64,000 nt of DNA from Brumimicrobium ulvae. GTDB lineage: Bacteria > Bacteroidota > Bacteroidia > Flavobacteriales_D > Crocinitomicaceae. The position numbers and the translations under genes were made by a program. The DNA lies in NCBI RefSeq assembly GCF_947504225.1, contig NZ_CANNGT010000001.1, forward strand, positions 62,001 to 126,000, written 5' to 3'. Shown one piece after another: positions 6,997 through 16,031 of this stretch. The first letter of the stretch is position 1, and the number at the start of each line of letters is the position of its first letter. Under the pieces are notes generated by a model. The model did no database searches. It saw nothing but the letters and a program-made list of their open reading frames with translations, and was not told the DNA's origin.

Positions 6997-8385
6997 TTAA
7001 TCCTCCAAAATCTTTCCAGGATTCATAATGTTGTTGGGGTCGAATAGTTGTTTAATTCCTTTCATTAAACGCAATGATGCAGCTGTGAAGGGAATGTCCA
7101 TATAGGACTTCTGAACCAATCCTATTCCATGTTCTCCTGAGATGGTTCCACCTAGTTGAACAGTAAGCTCAAAAATCTCACGAATGGCTATGGGTAATTC
7201 ATTATTCCATTGGTCCTCGCTTAAATCTCCTTTGATGATGTTCACGTGTAAATTTCCATCTCCAGCATGTCCATAACATACCGATTGGAATCCATATTTT
7301 TCTCCAATTTGCTTAACTCCTGAAAGTAAGTTTGGGAGTTCGAATCGTGGAACTACAGTGTCTTCTTCTTTATAAATTGAATGCGATTTTACTGCTTCAC
7401 CTACTTTTCTTCTAACTTCCCAAAGTTTGTCTTTTTGCGCTTGACTGTCTGCAAATAAAACTTCTCCCGTTTCGAATTGCTCCAGCACTTCAGCGATTTT
7501 CTCACATTCTTCAATAAGTTTGTTTTCGTCAAAACCATCCACTTCAATGAGCAAATGAGCAGCATGATTGTCGGCTACCTCTAGCTGAATGGACGGAATG
7601 TTTTTTATGGTCCAAAGAATAGCATCTCGCTCCATAAACTCTAGGCCACTTGGGGTAATCCCCGTTTTCATTATAGCTGCTACGGCCTCACAAGCTTTTC
7701 TTGCATCATAGAATGGCACCAACATTAACATGTCAACTGTAGGATGTGGTATAAGTCGCAATACAATTTGGGTGACCACACCTAAGGTTCCTTCACTCCC
7801 TACAATTAACTGCGTAAGGTTGTATCCTGTTGCATTTTTCAACACATTTGCTCCCGTCCAAATGACTTCACCAGAAGGTAGAACAACCTCAAGGTTGAGT
7901 ACATAATCTGCCGTTACTCCATATTTTACAGCTTTAGGACCGCCACTGTTCTCGGCAATATTCCCGCCTATAAAGCAGCTTCCCTTAGATGCAGGATCTG
8001 GTGGGTAAAACAACCCTTTCGCTTTAACGGCTTCTTGGAGAACTTGCGTAATTACTCCAGGTTGAGTTGTCACTTGATAGTTGTTTTCATCAATGCTAAT
8101 GATTTTATTCATTCGTTCTAAGCTCAAGGCAATTCCGCCTTTGATCGGTAAAGCTCCTCCGCTTAGTCCTGTTCTAGCTCCTGAAGGTGTTACAGGAATC
8201 TTGTGGGCATTGCAATACTTTAAGATTTCCGCAACTTCTTTTGTGGTTGAGGGTTTCAATACCATTTGCGGACGGAACAGTAAATCCTCAGTTTCATCAC
8301 GACCATATTTATCTAAATCATTTTCATGAATAGACGCAATGTCTTTAAATGTTTCGGATAGATAAATGATGTGCTCTTGTGTCAT
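6997..8385 (-). CDS. FAD-linked oxidase, GlcD / D-lactate dehydrogenase family
   Basis: 462 residues. The FAD-binding PCMH domain is seen in PVTPSGARTGLSGGALPIKGGIALSLERMN and GSCFIGGNIAENSGGPKAVKYG. The C-terminal FAD-oxidase domain ends with CYGHAGDGNLHVNII, GGTISGEHGIGLVQ and MKGIKQLFDPNNIMNPGKI, all family signatures. It probably oxidises a 2-hydroxy acid (glycolate, D-lactate or D-2-hydroxyglutarate), passing electrons to the respiratory chain. No GlcE/GlcF partners are adjacent, so it is a stand-alone form and the substrate is not decided by sequence. Confidence 0.9.
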   Translation of the reverse strand: MTQEHIIYLSETFKDIASIHENDLDKYGRDETEDLLFRPQMVLKPSTTKEVAEILKYCNAHKIPVTPSGARTGLSGGALPIKGGIALSLERMNKIISIDENNYQVTTQPGVITQVLQEAVKAKGLFYPPDPASKGSCFIGGNIAENSGGPKAVKYGVTADYVLNLEVVLPSGEVIWTGANVLKNATGYNLTQLIVGSEGTLGVVTQIVLRLIPHPTVDMLMLVPFYDARKACEAVAAIMKTGITPSGLEFMERDAILWTIKNIPSIQLEVADNHAAHLLIEVDGFDENKLIEECEKIAEVLEQFETGEVLFADSQAQKDKLWEVRRKVGEAVKSHSIYKEEDTVVPRFELPNLLSGVKQIGEKYGFQSVCYGHAGDGNLHVNIIKGDLSEDQWNNELPIAIREIFELTVQLGGTISGEHGIGLVQKSYMDIPFTAASLRLMKGIKQLFDPNNIMNPGKILED

Positions 8386-8407
8386 GATTTATGGAAATAA
8401 AATGTAT

Positions 8408-8440
8408 AAAAAAACCCTTAGTCAAAACTAAGGGTTTTTT
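8408..8440 (-). terminator. Terminator after the PorE-like gene (bidirectional shape)
   Basis: A long AT-extended hairpin, AACCCTTAG paired with CTAAGGGTT around TCAAAA, with A-run on one side and T-run on the other. On the minus strand it follows the OmpA-family gene by ~24 bases and separates it from the FAD-linked oxidase gene. Confidence 0.8.
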
Positions 8441-8463
8441 AAAATTAAAAGGAAAAAAATGAA

Positions 8464-10539
8464 CTAATTTGCGATAATTTCAAACTCTGTTCTTCTATTT
8501 TCTTGTCTTCCTTGAGCACTGTTATTGGTCGCAATTGGTTGAGATGAGCCATATCCTTTGGCAGTTAACCTTCCTGCTGAAATGCCTTTACTTTTTAAGT
8601 AAACAACTACAGCATCTGCTCTTTCTTGAGATAAGACATTGTTTGTTGAAGCTGACCCTGTGTTATCGGTGTGACCAGAAATTTCAACTTTTAATGAAGG
8701 TACATCTTTGAGTAGACTTACTAATCTGTCTAACTCTGCGTTTGATTCGCTACGTAGCGTGGCTTTACCAACATCAAAGAAGATATTGCGCAAGGCAATT
8801 TTGCTTCCTACAGCAATGTTTTTTAATTCAATAGTTTTGTTGATTAAATTGTATTCACTTCCATCTGGAATGTCAAAGTTTTCAGAATGAAATAAGTAAC
8901 CCTCTGCTTTTACTGCGATTCCGTAGTTTTTTCCTGCTGTTAATGAAAGTAAGAACTTACCTGTTGCGCTGTTGGTTGTAAAACGCTCGATGACTTGGCC
9001 TGTTTTGTTATCCGTAATTTCGATAGAAGCTTCAACTGCTTTGCTAGTAATTGCATCTATTGTTTTTCCTTTAAAAACAGTCAATGAAACTTTGTTTACG
9101 CTTACAACATCTTCGATTTGTGGATCTTTAATCGGTTTAACAATAGAAGCTAAAAGGTAATCTTCTACATCCACAATTGGGTTTTTAGGTTCTCCCCAGA
9201 AGGTCACTTTATAAATGTCGAATCCACCAGCTCCACCCGGACGGTTTGAAGAAATATAGGCGAATTTTCCGTTGGCTGTTGCAGCAAAGAAAAAGTCGTC
9301 ATACGGAGTGTTGATTGGATATCCCATGTTTACAGGTTTCGACCAGTTTCCTTGAACCCTGTGTGAAACGAAAATATCGTATCCACCTACTGATTCGTGT
9401 CCTTGAGAAGCAATGTACATGGTTCTTCCATCAATATGCATATATACAGGACCATCATTGAATGCACTGTTTACAGCTCCAATTGCAGATGCTGTTCCGT
9501 AATTCTTTTTCATTTTACTTTGCATTCCAGAGAACATGATATTTGTTCCTCTGTTGTTGTTTTCATTTCCTCTTGCAAATGTAATGTTGTACCCATCGTG
9601 ACTATAAGAAGCGTACATGTCATTGGTTCTGCTCGCACTGATTTGATGTGGCATAATTACAGGAGTTCCCCAATTGGCGCCGTTCAATACAGATTCGTAA
9701 ATGTCTGTTTGACCACCATTGTCTTTATGCAAAAGCATCTTTGTACCATCATAAGAAAGGTTATTTACGATATCGTCTAAAGATGTATTCACGCTTCCTG
9801 GGATAGGTTTAACTTTTTGCCATGTTCCTTCATCATTGTAGGAAATGTAAATGTCATGATCATAATCCCCAACCTCATTTGGTTTGTTTCCATTTGGTCG
9901 GTTTGAACTAAAGATAATTTCTGATCCATCGGTTGTAATAGCTGGTGCGATTTCATCGAATTCAGTATTCAAAGACTCCATGTTGTCTACCCAGCAACGC
10001 ACAGGATTCGCAATCGATTTTTCTGCAAAAGCTATTTCACGATTTCGCATAGAAACAAACTTTGAAAAGTTGTCTGACTTTCTATAATTGGCTTCGAATG
10101 CCTTGTAAGATGCTTTAGCTGCTTGAAAATCACCTTCTAGTTGCATGGCGTTTCCATGATAATAATACAAGAAAGGATCGCAAGAAGGGTCTAATTCATG
10201 TGCTTTTTTTAGGAAGGGAATAGCCTTATAAGGTGAAGTAGAGTGAATGTACGCCACTCCAATTCTGTAATTATTTAAAGCATTATTTGGGTTGAAAGCT
10301 TGTGCTTTTTCAAATTCTATTAATGCTTTCTTAAATGCTAATCCTGGATCACGCACTTCGAAAACGGCTAATGTTCCTTCTTCAAAAAACGGTGTTCCTT
10401 TACTGATGGCATCTGTTGCGGCTTTATAACCATCAACATCATCTTTAAAGTTACTGCGTTTAAATTCAACGTTTTGCGCACTTGCAATTCCACTGAATAG
10501 AAGTGCTGCGACAAGTATATATTTATCTAATATTTTCAT
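8464..10539 (-). CDS. porE: PorE-like OmpA-family protein (TPR, PD40 propeller, CRD, OmpA)
   Basis: 691 residues from the preferred ATG at 10539; an upstream in-frame ATG (10563) would overlap the preceding gene and add residues before a good signal peptide (MKILDKYILVAALLFSGIASAQ). Domain order: TPR-like repeats (~20-170), PD40/WD40-like blades (EIIFSSNRPNG, KFAYISSNRPGGAGGFDIY; ~190-440), a carboxypeptidase-regulatory-like beta domain (~490-570), and a C-terminal OmpA peptidoglycan-binding domain (IFFDVGKATL, VEISGHTDNTGS, NNVLSQERADAVVVYL, RLTAKGYG). This is exactly the architecture of P. gingivalis PorE, a periplasmic T9SS component that anchors the machine to peptidoglycan. Other OmpA/PD40 proteins share it, so orthology needs a tree. 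It follows the TPR gene by 11 bases. Confidence 0.85.
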   Translation of the reverse strand: MKILDKYILVAALLFSGIASAQNVEFKRSNFKDDVDGYKAATDAISKGTPFFEEGTLAVFEVRDPGLAFKKALIEFEKAQAFNPNNALNNYRIGVAYIHSTSPYKAIPFLKKAHELDPSCDPFLYYYHGNAMQLEGDFQAAKASYKAFEANYRKSDNFSKFVSMRNREIAFAEKSIANPVRCWVDNMESLNTEFDEIAPAITTDGSEIIFSSNRPNGNKPNEVGDYDHDIYISYNDEGTWQKVKPIPGSVNTSLDDIVNNLSYDGTKMLLHKDNGGQTDIYESVLNGANWGTPVIMPHQISASRTNDMYASYSHDGYNITFARGNENNNRGTNIMFSGMQSKMKKNYGTASAIGAVNSAFNDGPVYMHIDGRTMYIASQGHESVGGYDIFVSHRVQGNWSKPVNMGYPINTPYDDFFFAATANGKFAYISSNRPGGAGGFDIYKVTFWGEPKNPIVDVEDYLLASIVKPIKDPQIEDVVSVNKVSLTVFKGKTIDAITSKAVEASIEITDNKTGQVIERFTTNSATGKFLLSLTAGKNYGIAVKAEGYLFHSENFDIPDGSEYNLINKTIELKNIAVGSKIALRNIFFDVGKATLRSESNAELDRLVSLLKDVPSLKVEISGHTDNTGSASTNNVLSQERADAVVVYLKSKGISAGRLTAKGYGSSQPIATNNSAQGRQENRRTEFEIIAN

Positions 10540-10550
10540 AGTTTTCAGTT

Positions 10551-11645
10551 TTAGAATCCACAATTTTGTGATGCGTATTGACCTCCTGTTTCAGCGCCTA
10601 ATGCTTTGGCTTTTTCCCAGTCTTCACATGCACCATTCATGTCGCGAAGCATCTCTCTAATCATTCCTCTGTTTACATAGGCAGTAGCGTAGTTACTGTC
10701 TAATTGAATCGCTTTATCGGCAGCAGCTTTAGCTCCTTTGTAATCTTCTTTTTTGAATTTTACAGCGGCAATGTTAGCATAAGCTGGTGCGTATTTATCG
10801 TTTACTGAGATGCATTTTTCGAAATCTGAAAGCGCTTCATCATAACGGTCACGTTCTAATTGTGTTGCCCCACGATTGTTATATGCCAAATGGAAGTTCT
10901 TGTCAATTGAAATCGCTCTGTTGAAAGAAGCAATGGCTCCATCATAGTTTTTCATTTTTAACTTTGTTGTTCCAATGTTGTTTAAAACAAAAGCTAAGTT
11001 TGGGTTTTTCTTTGCCGCTTCTTCATAATCTACTAGCGCTCTTTTATAATCTCCTTTCATGCGGTAACAACTTCCTCGATCGTTAAAAGCATACGCCAAG
11101 TTTCCTTTTAAATCAATTGTTGTAGAAAAAGACTTAATGGCAGCATCGTAATCTTGTTGCAAGAATTGAAGGGTTCCATAATTGTAATGCGCTTTTGGAT
11201 TTTTCGGATCCAATTGTATTGATTTTTTATAATCTAATTCAGCTTTTGTGTATTCTCCCGTACCTTGAAACGCTCTTGCACGTTGAAAGTAAGCTTTAGA
11301 ATAAGCTGGGTCTTTTTCAATTAGCTCACTTAGGGTTTGGGCTGCCTCAGAAAATAAGTTGGCTTCATTTTCTGCTACACCTTTGTTGTAATAAGCTGCT
11401 GTGAAATTTGGATCTGAGGCTATTGAAGTCTTAAAAGCAACAATTGCCTTGCGATAAGATTTTTGATTGAATAATTCGATTCCTTGATTATACGCTTCCT
11501 GACTCGCCGCAATTGTAGCGTTTTCTTCATTTAATGCGGCAATAGAATCCCTATAGGCTTGCTCTTTTTCTGTAAGCTCCTGTGCGAAGGTGATTCCTCC
11601 AAGAAAGAAAAGGCAAAAGCTAAATAGTAATAGTTTTTGTTTCAT
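10551..11645 (-). CDS. Secreted/periplasmic TPR-repeat protein
   Basis: 364 residues with a signal peptide (LLLFSFCLFFLGGITFAQ) and at least eight tetratricopeptide repeats, each near 34 residues with the small-residue pattern (for example AYNNRGATQLERDRYDEALSDFEKCI). It is a protein-interaction scaffold with no catalytic motif. It immediately precedes the PorE-like gene on the same strand, so it probably assembles with that envelope complex. A single cysteine pair near the C-terminus (CEDWEKA, QNCGF) could form a disulfide. Confidence 0.88.
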   Translation of the reverse strand: MKQKLLLFSFCLFFLGGITFAQELTEKEQAYRDSIAALNEENATIAASQEAYNQGIELFNQKSYRKAIVAFKTSIASDPNFTAAYYNKGVAENEANLFSEAAQTLSELIEKDPAYSKAYFQRARAFQGTGEYTKAELDYKKSIQLDPKNPKAHYNYGTLQFLQQDYDAAIKSFSTTIDLKGNLAYAFNDRGSCYRMKGDYKRALVDYEEAAKKNPNLAFVLNNIGTTKLKMKNYDGAIASFNRAISIDKNFHLAYNNRGATQLERDRYDEALSDFEKCISVNDKYAPAYANIAAVKFKKEDYKGAKAAADKAIQLDSNYATAYVNRGMIREMLRDMNGACEDWEKAKALGAETGGQYASQNCGF

Positions 11646-11809
11646 AATTATAGTTTTGTGTTTAACATCTACTAAAATAGAATTTTTATTTGAGTCTTTT
11701 AAGGGATGTTTGATAAATAATTTGAATTACAATTCTTTATCGTTTTTAGATGTTTGAGGATGAAAAGAATGCTGAGAAAATAAATTGAAAATAATTTAGC
11801 CTTTTCGAA

Positions 11810-12541
11810 CTATTTATCCATCAAAATCCATTCGAATAGATAAAGTAGAGGGGAAGCCAACAAAAGTACAAAGCATAGCAATAGAAGAAATAAATAAATC
11901 GTTGGCAATAAAATCGCAATTATCACAAGCAACAAAAAAGAGAAGAATAAATAACCCCAACCGGAATCATATTTAAAACCGCTGGTCGATTTTATGAGTT
12001 GTGGATGGCTTTTTATAATTGCATTAATTAGTTCTTCGTTGAATTTGAGTGAAGTGTTTTGAGGTGACCTTGATGCATTACAAGCTTTTCGAAATAAAGC
12101 ATCGTGGGTATAGGCTTGTTTCTCCATTGGATGTTTCGCATAGCAATTTTTGCCTAAGGAAATACAACTCGCACTATATTGTATAATGAATAAGCGCAGC
12201 CAACCAATTCCTTTCGTGCCGATATCCTTGTATTGTAAAACATGAAAGCCTTCATGAACAATGATGCTTAATCCTGCGCAAGAATCAGGATCGAAATTTT
12301 TGAAATATACATTGACTTTAGAACACCCAAAAGTACTCGGCAGCACAATGGCACTGGTCCAAGAACTAAAAGTTGAGGTAAACCATGGCAGGCCATCATG
12401 AAATTTCACCTTTTCCCAATTTACCTCTGGATAAATGGACCTCAGTAAATACAATACATGAGTTGGAATGATGAGCTCGGCAGGGGAAAACCACCTGAAA
12501 AATCCCTTGGGTATTCTTAATATCTTTTGTCTAATATTCAT
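11810..12541 (-). CDS. Membrane protein with HExxH zincin-like motif
   Basis: 243 residues. VHEGFHVLQY gives His96-Glu97-x-x-His100, and 40 residues on there is HPMEKQAY (Glu140), a plausible third ligand; the arrangement is like gluzincin/DUF4157-type proteins. The C-terminal ~45 residues are two strongly hydrophobic segments (LFFSFLLLVIIAILLPTIYLF and CFVLLLASPLLYLFEWIL). There is no classical signal peptide. A membrane-bound metallopeptidase is the natural reading, but DUF4157-like domains are often of unproven activity. It stands alone between the TPR gene and the thiolase, in opposite orientation to the latter. Confidence 0.7.
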   Translation of the reverse strand: MNIRQKILRIPKGFFRWFSPAELIIPTHVLYLLRSIYPEVNWEKVKFHDGLPWFTSTFSSWTSAIVLPSTFGCSKVNVYFKNFDPDSCAGLSIIVHEGFHVLQYKDIGTKGIGWLRLFIIQYSASCISLGKNCYAKHPMEKQAYTHDALFRKACNASRSPQNTSLKFNEELINAIIKSHPQLIKSTSGFKYDSGWGYLFFSFLLLVIIAILLPTIYLFLLLLCFVLLLASPLLYLFEWILMDK

Positions 12542-12713
12542 ATAGATGCGATGAGATCAAATATAATTCAATGAATTGAAAGGACATCATCAACGTGAAT
12601 TTATAGATGGAATGATTTACGGAATAAGGAGAGAAGTTTATTCAAAACTCCAAAGATTGGACGATAACGTCGTTAGAAATTGTTATTTTAGCCATGCTAA
12701 AGAAAGATAAAAG

Positions 12714-13925
12714 ATGAGTAAAGAAGTTTATATAATTGACGGTGTAAGAACACCCATTGGAAGTTTTAGAGGTTCATTGTCAACAGTTCGACCTGATGAT
12801 ATGGCGGCATTGGTAATGAAAACAGTTGTAGAGCGTAATTCTTCGCTGGATCCAAATGCAATCGAAGATGTGATTTTCGGTTGTGCAAATCAAGCAGGAG
12901 AGGACAATAGAAACGTGGCAAGGATGTCACTTTTGTTGGCTGGATTACCCAATACTATCGGAGGTGAAACAGTTAACCGTTTGTGTGCATCTGGTTTGTC
13001 TGCTGCGGTTTCTGCTGCACGTGCAATTAAAGATGGTGCAGGAGATGTTTACCTCGCTGGTGGAGTAGAAAATATGACCCGCGGGCCTTGGGTGATGAGT
13101 AAATCTGCAATGCCTTTTGGAAGTGATGCCAAATTATACGATTCTTCTTTTGGTTGGCGTTTCATCAATGCTAAATTGCACGAAGTGTATGGAACAGATG
13201 GAATGGGACAAACGGCAGAGAACTTAGTGACTAAATATGGTATTTCTCGTGAAGATCAAGATCAATTCGCAGCATGGTCGCAACAGAAGGCTGAAGCGGC
13301 ATGGGCAAATGGTCGTTTGGCTGAAGAAGTTGTTGCTGTAGAAATTCCACGTCGAAAACAAGAAGCCTTGATTTTTGATAAGGATGAGTTTATGCGTCCG
13401 GGAACTACAGTTGAAACATTGAGTAAGTTACGACCGGCTTTTAAGAAGGAAGGCGGCTCTGTAACTGCAGGAAATTCATCTGGATTAAATGATGGTGCCG
13501 GAGCATTGCTTTTGGCCAGTGAACAAGGAATAAAAGATCATCAACTGAAGCCTATGGCTCGTTTTGTTGGAGCAGCTGTAGCAGGTGTTGAACCAAGAAT
13601 TATGGGGATAGGTCCTGTTTATGCCGCAAATAAATTGTTGAAACGAACGGGCTTGACAATGAATGATATGGATGTTATCGAATTGAACGAAGCTTTTGCT
13701 GCGCAAGCATTGTCTTGTACACGAGCTTGGGGATTGGCCGATAATGATCCGCGATTAAATAGAAATGGTGGTGCTATTGCTCTTGGTCATCCGCTAGGAA
13801 TGACAGGATCTCGAATTCTTCAATCTGCAGCGATTGAACTTCAAAAAACACAAAAAAAATATGCTTTAGTTACATTGTGTATTGGGGTAGGGCAAGGATA
13901 TGCAGCTATTATAGAAAGGGTTTAA
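12714..13925 (+). CDS. Thiolase, 3-oxoadipyl-CoA / acetyl-CoA C-acyltransferase type
   Basis: 403 residues, standard thiolase II length. The nucleophile is Cys91 in [11 protein letters not shown]; the general base/acid residues are His359 ([14 protein letters not shown]) and Cys389 (LCIGVGQG). The blocks [21 protein letters not shown] and [18 protein letters not shown] are closest in style to PcaF/PaaJ 3-oxoadipyl-CoA thiolases. It would catalyse thiolytic cleavage (or Claisen condensation) of 3-ketoacyl-CoA, in beta-oxidation or aromatic/phenylacetate degradation. No other degradation genes are nearby, so the physiological substrate is open. Confidence 0.93.
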   Translation: MSKEVYIIDGVRTPIGSFRGSLSTVRPDDMAALVMKTVVERNSSLDPNAIEDVIFGCANQAGEDNRNVARMSLLLAGLPNTIGGETVNRLCASGLSAAVSAARAIKDGAGDVYLAGGVENMTRGPWVMSKSAMPFGSDAKLYDSSFGWRFINAKLHEVYGTDGMGQTAENLVTKYGISREDQDQFAAWSQQKAEAAWANGRLAEEVVAVEIPRRKQEALIFDKDEFMRPGTTVETLSKLRPAFKKEGGSVTAGNSSGLNDGAGALLLASEQGIKDHQLKPMARFVGAAVAGVEPRIMGIGPVYAANKLLKRTGLTMNDMDVIELNEAFAAQALSCTRAWGLADNDPRLNRNGGAIALGHPLGMTGSRILQSAAIELQKTQKKYALVTLCIGVGQGYAAIIERV

Positions 13926-13933
13926 TTTTTTTT

Positions 13934-13967
13934 TTCGTTGCGACGCACGACGATGTGTCGCAACGAA
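13934..13967. repeat. REP-like palindrome after the thiolase gene
   Basis: TTCGTTGCGAC (13934-13944) pairs perfectly with GTCGCAACGAA (13957-13967), and the stem extends inward through GCA/TGT to a CGACGA loop. It is a GC-rich palindrome in AT-rich DNA. The T run lies before the first arm rather than after the second, so it is a poor canonical terminator. It resembles the short palindromic intergenic repeats (GTTGCGACGC-type) dispersed in many Bacteroidota genomes. Confidence 0.65.
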
Positions 13968-14058
13968 TTATTTCATAAAATCTGTTTTATGATTTTCTAA
14001 ATGAGTGATTTTGCAGATAGAATATAATATATAACTGCATCGTTTATTGCGTATTGTT

Positions 14059-14447
14059 ATGAAGTTTTTGGATTATATCTTTTTTAAATTTAATCAACTC
14101 ATTTTATTTAACAAATGCGATGATTCTACTGTTATTAACAGCTATATAGGATTAGCTTTTCTTTTTACATGTACTATTTTCTCTTTATAGATGATGCTTG
14201 GTATGAAGCTATCTATAGAAAAAGCTGTTCTAATACTTTTCGTAGTTATTGGAGTTTCTTATAGGCTATTCATCTATAAAGAAAGGTGGAAAGAAGAGAA
14301 AAAGAGATTTTAAAGGATGACCCATTTCCAGTTTTTGGAAAATTATTTGTCATTTTATACTCAATACTCTCTGTTCTGTTGGTTGTTTATTTTGCGCATC
14401 AAGTTCGTGTTTCTGGGTTAGCCTACTTAACCAGTGTTTTCTCATAG
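14059..14447 (+). pseudogene. Decayed small membrane-protein gene
   Basis: Reading from ATG 14059 gives MKFLDYIFFKFNQLILF ... CTIFSL then an in-frame TAG (14188), then the same frame continues MMLGMKLSIEKAVLILFVVIGV ... KERWKEEKKRF to a TAA (14311). A shift to the next frame restores KDDPFPVFGKLFVILYSILSVLLVVYFAHQ. Three hydrophobic segments joined across one stop and one frameshift look like a single broken ~120-residue multi-pass protein, of the kind of small unnamed inner-membrane proteins common in Bacteroidota. Sequencing error cannot be excluded. The 3' end overlaps the convergent acetyltransferase gene slightly. Confidence 0.5.
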
Positions 14448-14932
14448 GCTTTCCTCGGACTCCCTCTAAAGTACACCTCTCCGCAATAGGTATATCCTAA
14501 TTTGTTAAAAATCGTCAGCATTGGTCCGTTGTCGAAATTGGTATCTGCTCTAACGCTAAAAATTTCATTTTCTAGAGCAAATGCTTCAATGTATTCTAAC
14601 ATTTTCTTTGCAAGACCTTGGCCCAAATGACTTTCTGCAATAGCAACACGATGGTAAACTACAAAGTCGCTATTGGTCAACCATTCTCCTTCAATATTTG
14701 CATAGGCCGGTTCATCATTGATTAAAACAGCACAATAGCCAATCACGACTTCATCTTCGGTAAGAACAAAGCCTGCTTCCTTTTCAATGTCAGATTGAAT
14801 AGCTGTTTGATTCGGGTATCCATCTTGCCATTGATTGCTTCCCTCAGCTTTTCTTCGGGCGATAGCTTGATTTATGATTGGCCAAATGATAGGTAGGTCC
14901 GAAATAGTAGCTTTTCTAAAATGAATTTTCAT
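14423..14932 (-). CDS. GNAT-family N-acetyltransferase
   Basis: 169 residues. The acetyl-CoA binding motif A is VYHRVAIAESHLGQGLAKKMLEYIE (R/Q-x-x-G-x-G/A style: HLGQGLA), and motif B follows in VRADTNFDNGPMLTIFNKLGYTYCGEVYF, typical of RimI/YitI-like acetyltransferases. The acceptor is unknown. It lies 29 bases after the CDP-alcohol phosphatidyltransferase gene on the same strand, so cotranscription is likely. Confidence 0.88.
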   Translation of the reverse strand: MKIHFRKATISDLPIIWPIINQAIARRKAEGSNQWQDGYPNQTAIQSDIEKEAGFVLTEDEVVIGYCAVLINDEPAYANIEGEWLTNSDFVVYHRVAIAESHLGQGLAKKMLEYIEAFALENEIFSVRADTNFDNGPMLTIFNKLGYTYCGEVYFRGSPRKAYEKTLVK

Positions 14933-14961
14933 CTCTTTTAATTTTTAATAAAGCGATAAAC

Positions 14962-15729
14962 TTACTTCAAAAATAATTTTCTAATTCCTACAAAAACTAA
15001 AATCAACACAGAGTACCAAGTTAGAATTGGTATAATATATTCTGGAAGGTCAAGAACGAGAAATACAGCCATGATCAATAATTGAAATCCAAGACCATAG
15101 ATTGAAATAAGTGTCATGAACCATTTAGGGAAAGGCTTACTGTACGCGGCTTGTTTGTCTAGCGCATAAATAATCTTGTCAAACGGCCCATAAAAAGCCG
15201 AGTAAACAGCAAACATTTGATTCACCGTACTTTGTTTCTCACCTTCAAAAGCAGTTGGAGTGTCGTTTTCAAAAATGCGACTTGTAGCGTCCCCATTGAC
15301 ATTATTCCTCAGGGTTACGTAGTAAAAGTTGTAAATTGTTCCTTGTAATTGTATTCCAAAAAAGGCCAAAAGCATAACTCCAAAAGCGGTTTCTGTAACG
15401 TAGGCTATGGCGGAAAGAAAAAGGAAATTTAGAAATAAGTCTGCAATTGAATCGTAATACCTTCCTGTGTGTGACGGTGTTTTTTTGAGGCGAGATAGTT
15501 CACCATCAGAAGCGTCTAATATTGACTTTAGGACAATGAAAAATGCAGCGGCATAATAATAACCACTCAGAATACAAGCAATTGCAATGAGTCCAGCAAC
15601 AATAAAGGAGGTAGTGACATGAATTGGAGTGGCAGAGGTGTTAACAAGCATTTTTGCGATGAACCGCCCCGGTTTTCTACCATAATCGGAAACATCAATG
15701 AATTTATATTCTTGTGGGAGTTTGGACAT
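14962..15729 (-). CDS. CDP-alcohol phosphatidyltransferase family membrane enzyme
   Basis: 255 residues, about six transmembrane segments. The catalytic signature is complete: Asp72, Asp75-Gly76, Arg80, Gly89, Asp93, Asp97 in LDASDGELSRLKKTPSHTGRYYDSIAD, i.e. D-x2-D-G-x2-A(S)-R-x8-G-x3-D-x3-D, with Ser79 replacing the usual Ala. The family moves a phospho-alcohol from a CDP-alcohol to an acceptor, making phospholipid head groups or inositol phosphates. The N-terminal ~30 residues (FIDVSDYGRKPGRFIAK) resemble forms using soluble or unusual acceptors. The product cannot be named. Divergent in position from the sphingolipid-type synthase downstream. Confidence 0.88.
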   Translation of the reverse strand: MSKLPQEYKFIDVSDYGRKPGRFIAKMLVNTSATPIHVTTSFIVAGLIAIACILSGYYYAAAFFIVLKSILDASDGELSRLKKTPSHTGRYYDSIADLFLNFLFLSAIAYVTETAFGVMLLAFFGIQLQGTIYNFYYVTLRNNVNGDATSRIFENDTPTAFEGEKQSTVNQMFAVYSAFYGPFDKIIYALDKQAAYSKPFPKWFMTLISIYGLGFQLLIMAVFLVLDLPEYIIPILTWYSVLILVFVGIRKLFLK

Positions 15730-15960
15730 ATTGTGTTCTAAAGGGATAAAAGTAGTATATCTTTAATTGAATTGACTGGCTAATCTCTTTTTCTTTTGTT
15801 TTTACCCTCTTTTATAATGCTTGATTTTTTATTCTATAGAATATGAGGGATTTATTTTATTCAAAAACATTTGTTCCTAGAGAAAATCAATATCTTCTAT
15901 TCCGTTCGAGGTAGCCCCTTTTCTTTTGAACAAACAGCAATTAAAAGATGATTTATACCA
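15730..15960. other. Intergenic stretch without a gene
   Basis: AT-rich DNA between the CDP-alcohol phosphatidyltransferase start and the terminator of the next gene. I see no ORF, tRNA or riboswitch fold. A short palindrome ATTCTATAGAAT lies near 15831-15842. The promoter of the phosphatidyltransferase must lie here, but I could not place a good TAnnTTTG. Confidence 0.5.
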
Positions 15961-15961
15961 A

Positions 15962-15989
15962 TAAAAAATGCCCTCCGATGGGGAGGGCA
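15962..15989 (-). terminator. Terminator of the alpha-oxoamine synthase gene
   Basis: TGCCCTCC (15969-15976) pairs with GGAGGGCA (15982-15989). On the minus strand a U-rich tract follows. It lies ~43 bases beyond the stop codon at 16032. Confidence 0.85.
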
Positions 15990-16031
15990 CTTAATTATAT
16001 TAACGAAGGTAAACAAATAAAAAACGATAAT

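Noticed and set aside
9397..9780. A 127-codon open frame on the plus strand inside the PorE-like gene
   Set aside because: It is antisense to a clear OmpA-family gene, has a low-complexity Cys/His/Val translation, no start context and no homology feel.
13934..13967. Rho-independent terminator of the thiolase gene
   Set aside because: The stem is strong, but no T run follows it on either strand; the T run lies on the wrong side for the plus strand.
15969..15989. Riboswitch-like element before the alpha-oxoamine synthase
   Set aside because: It is downstream, not upstream, of that minus-strand gene and is a simple terminator.
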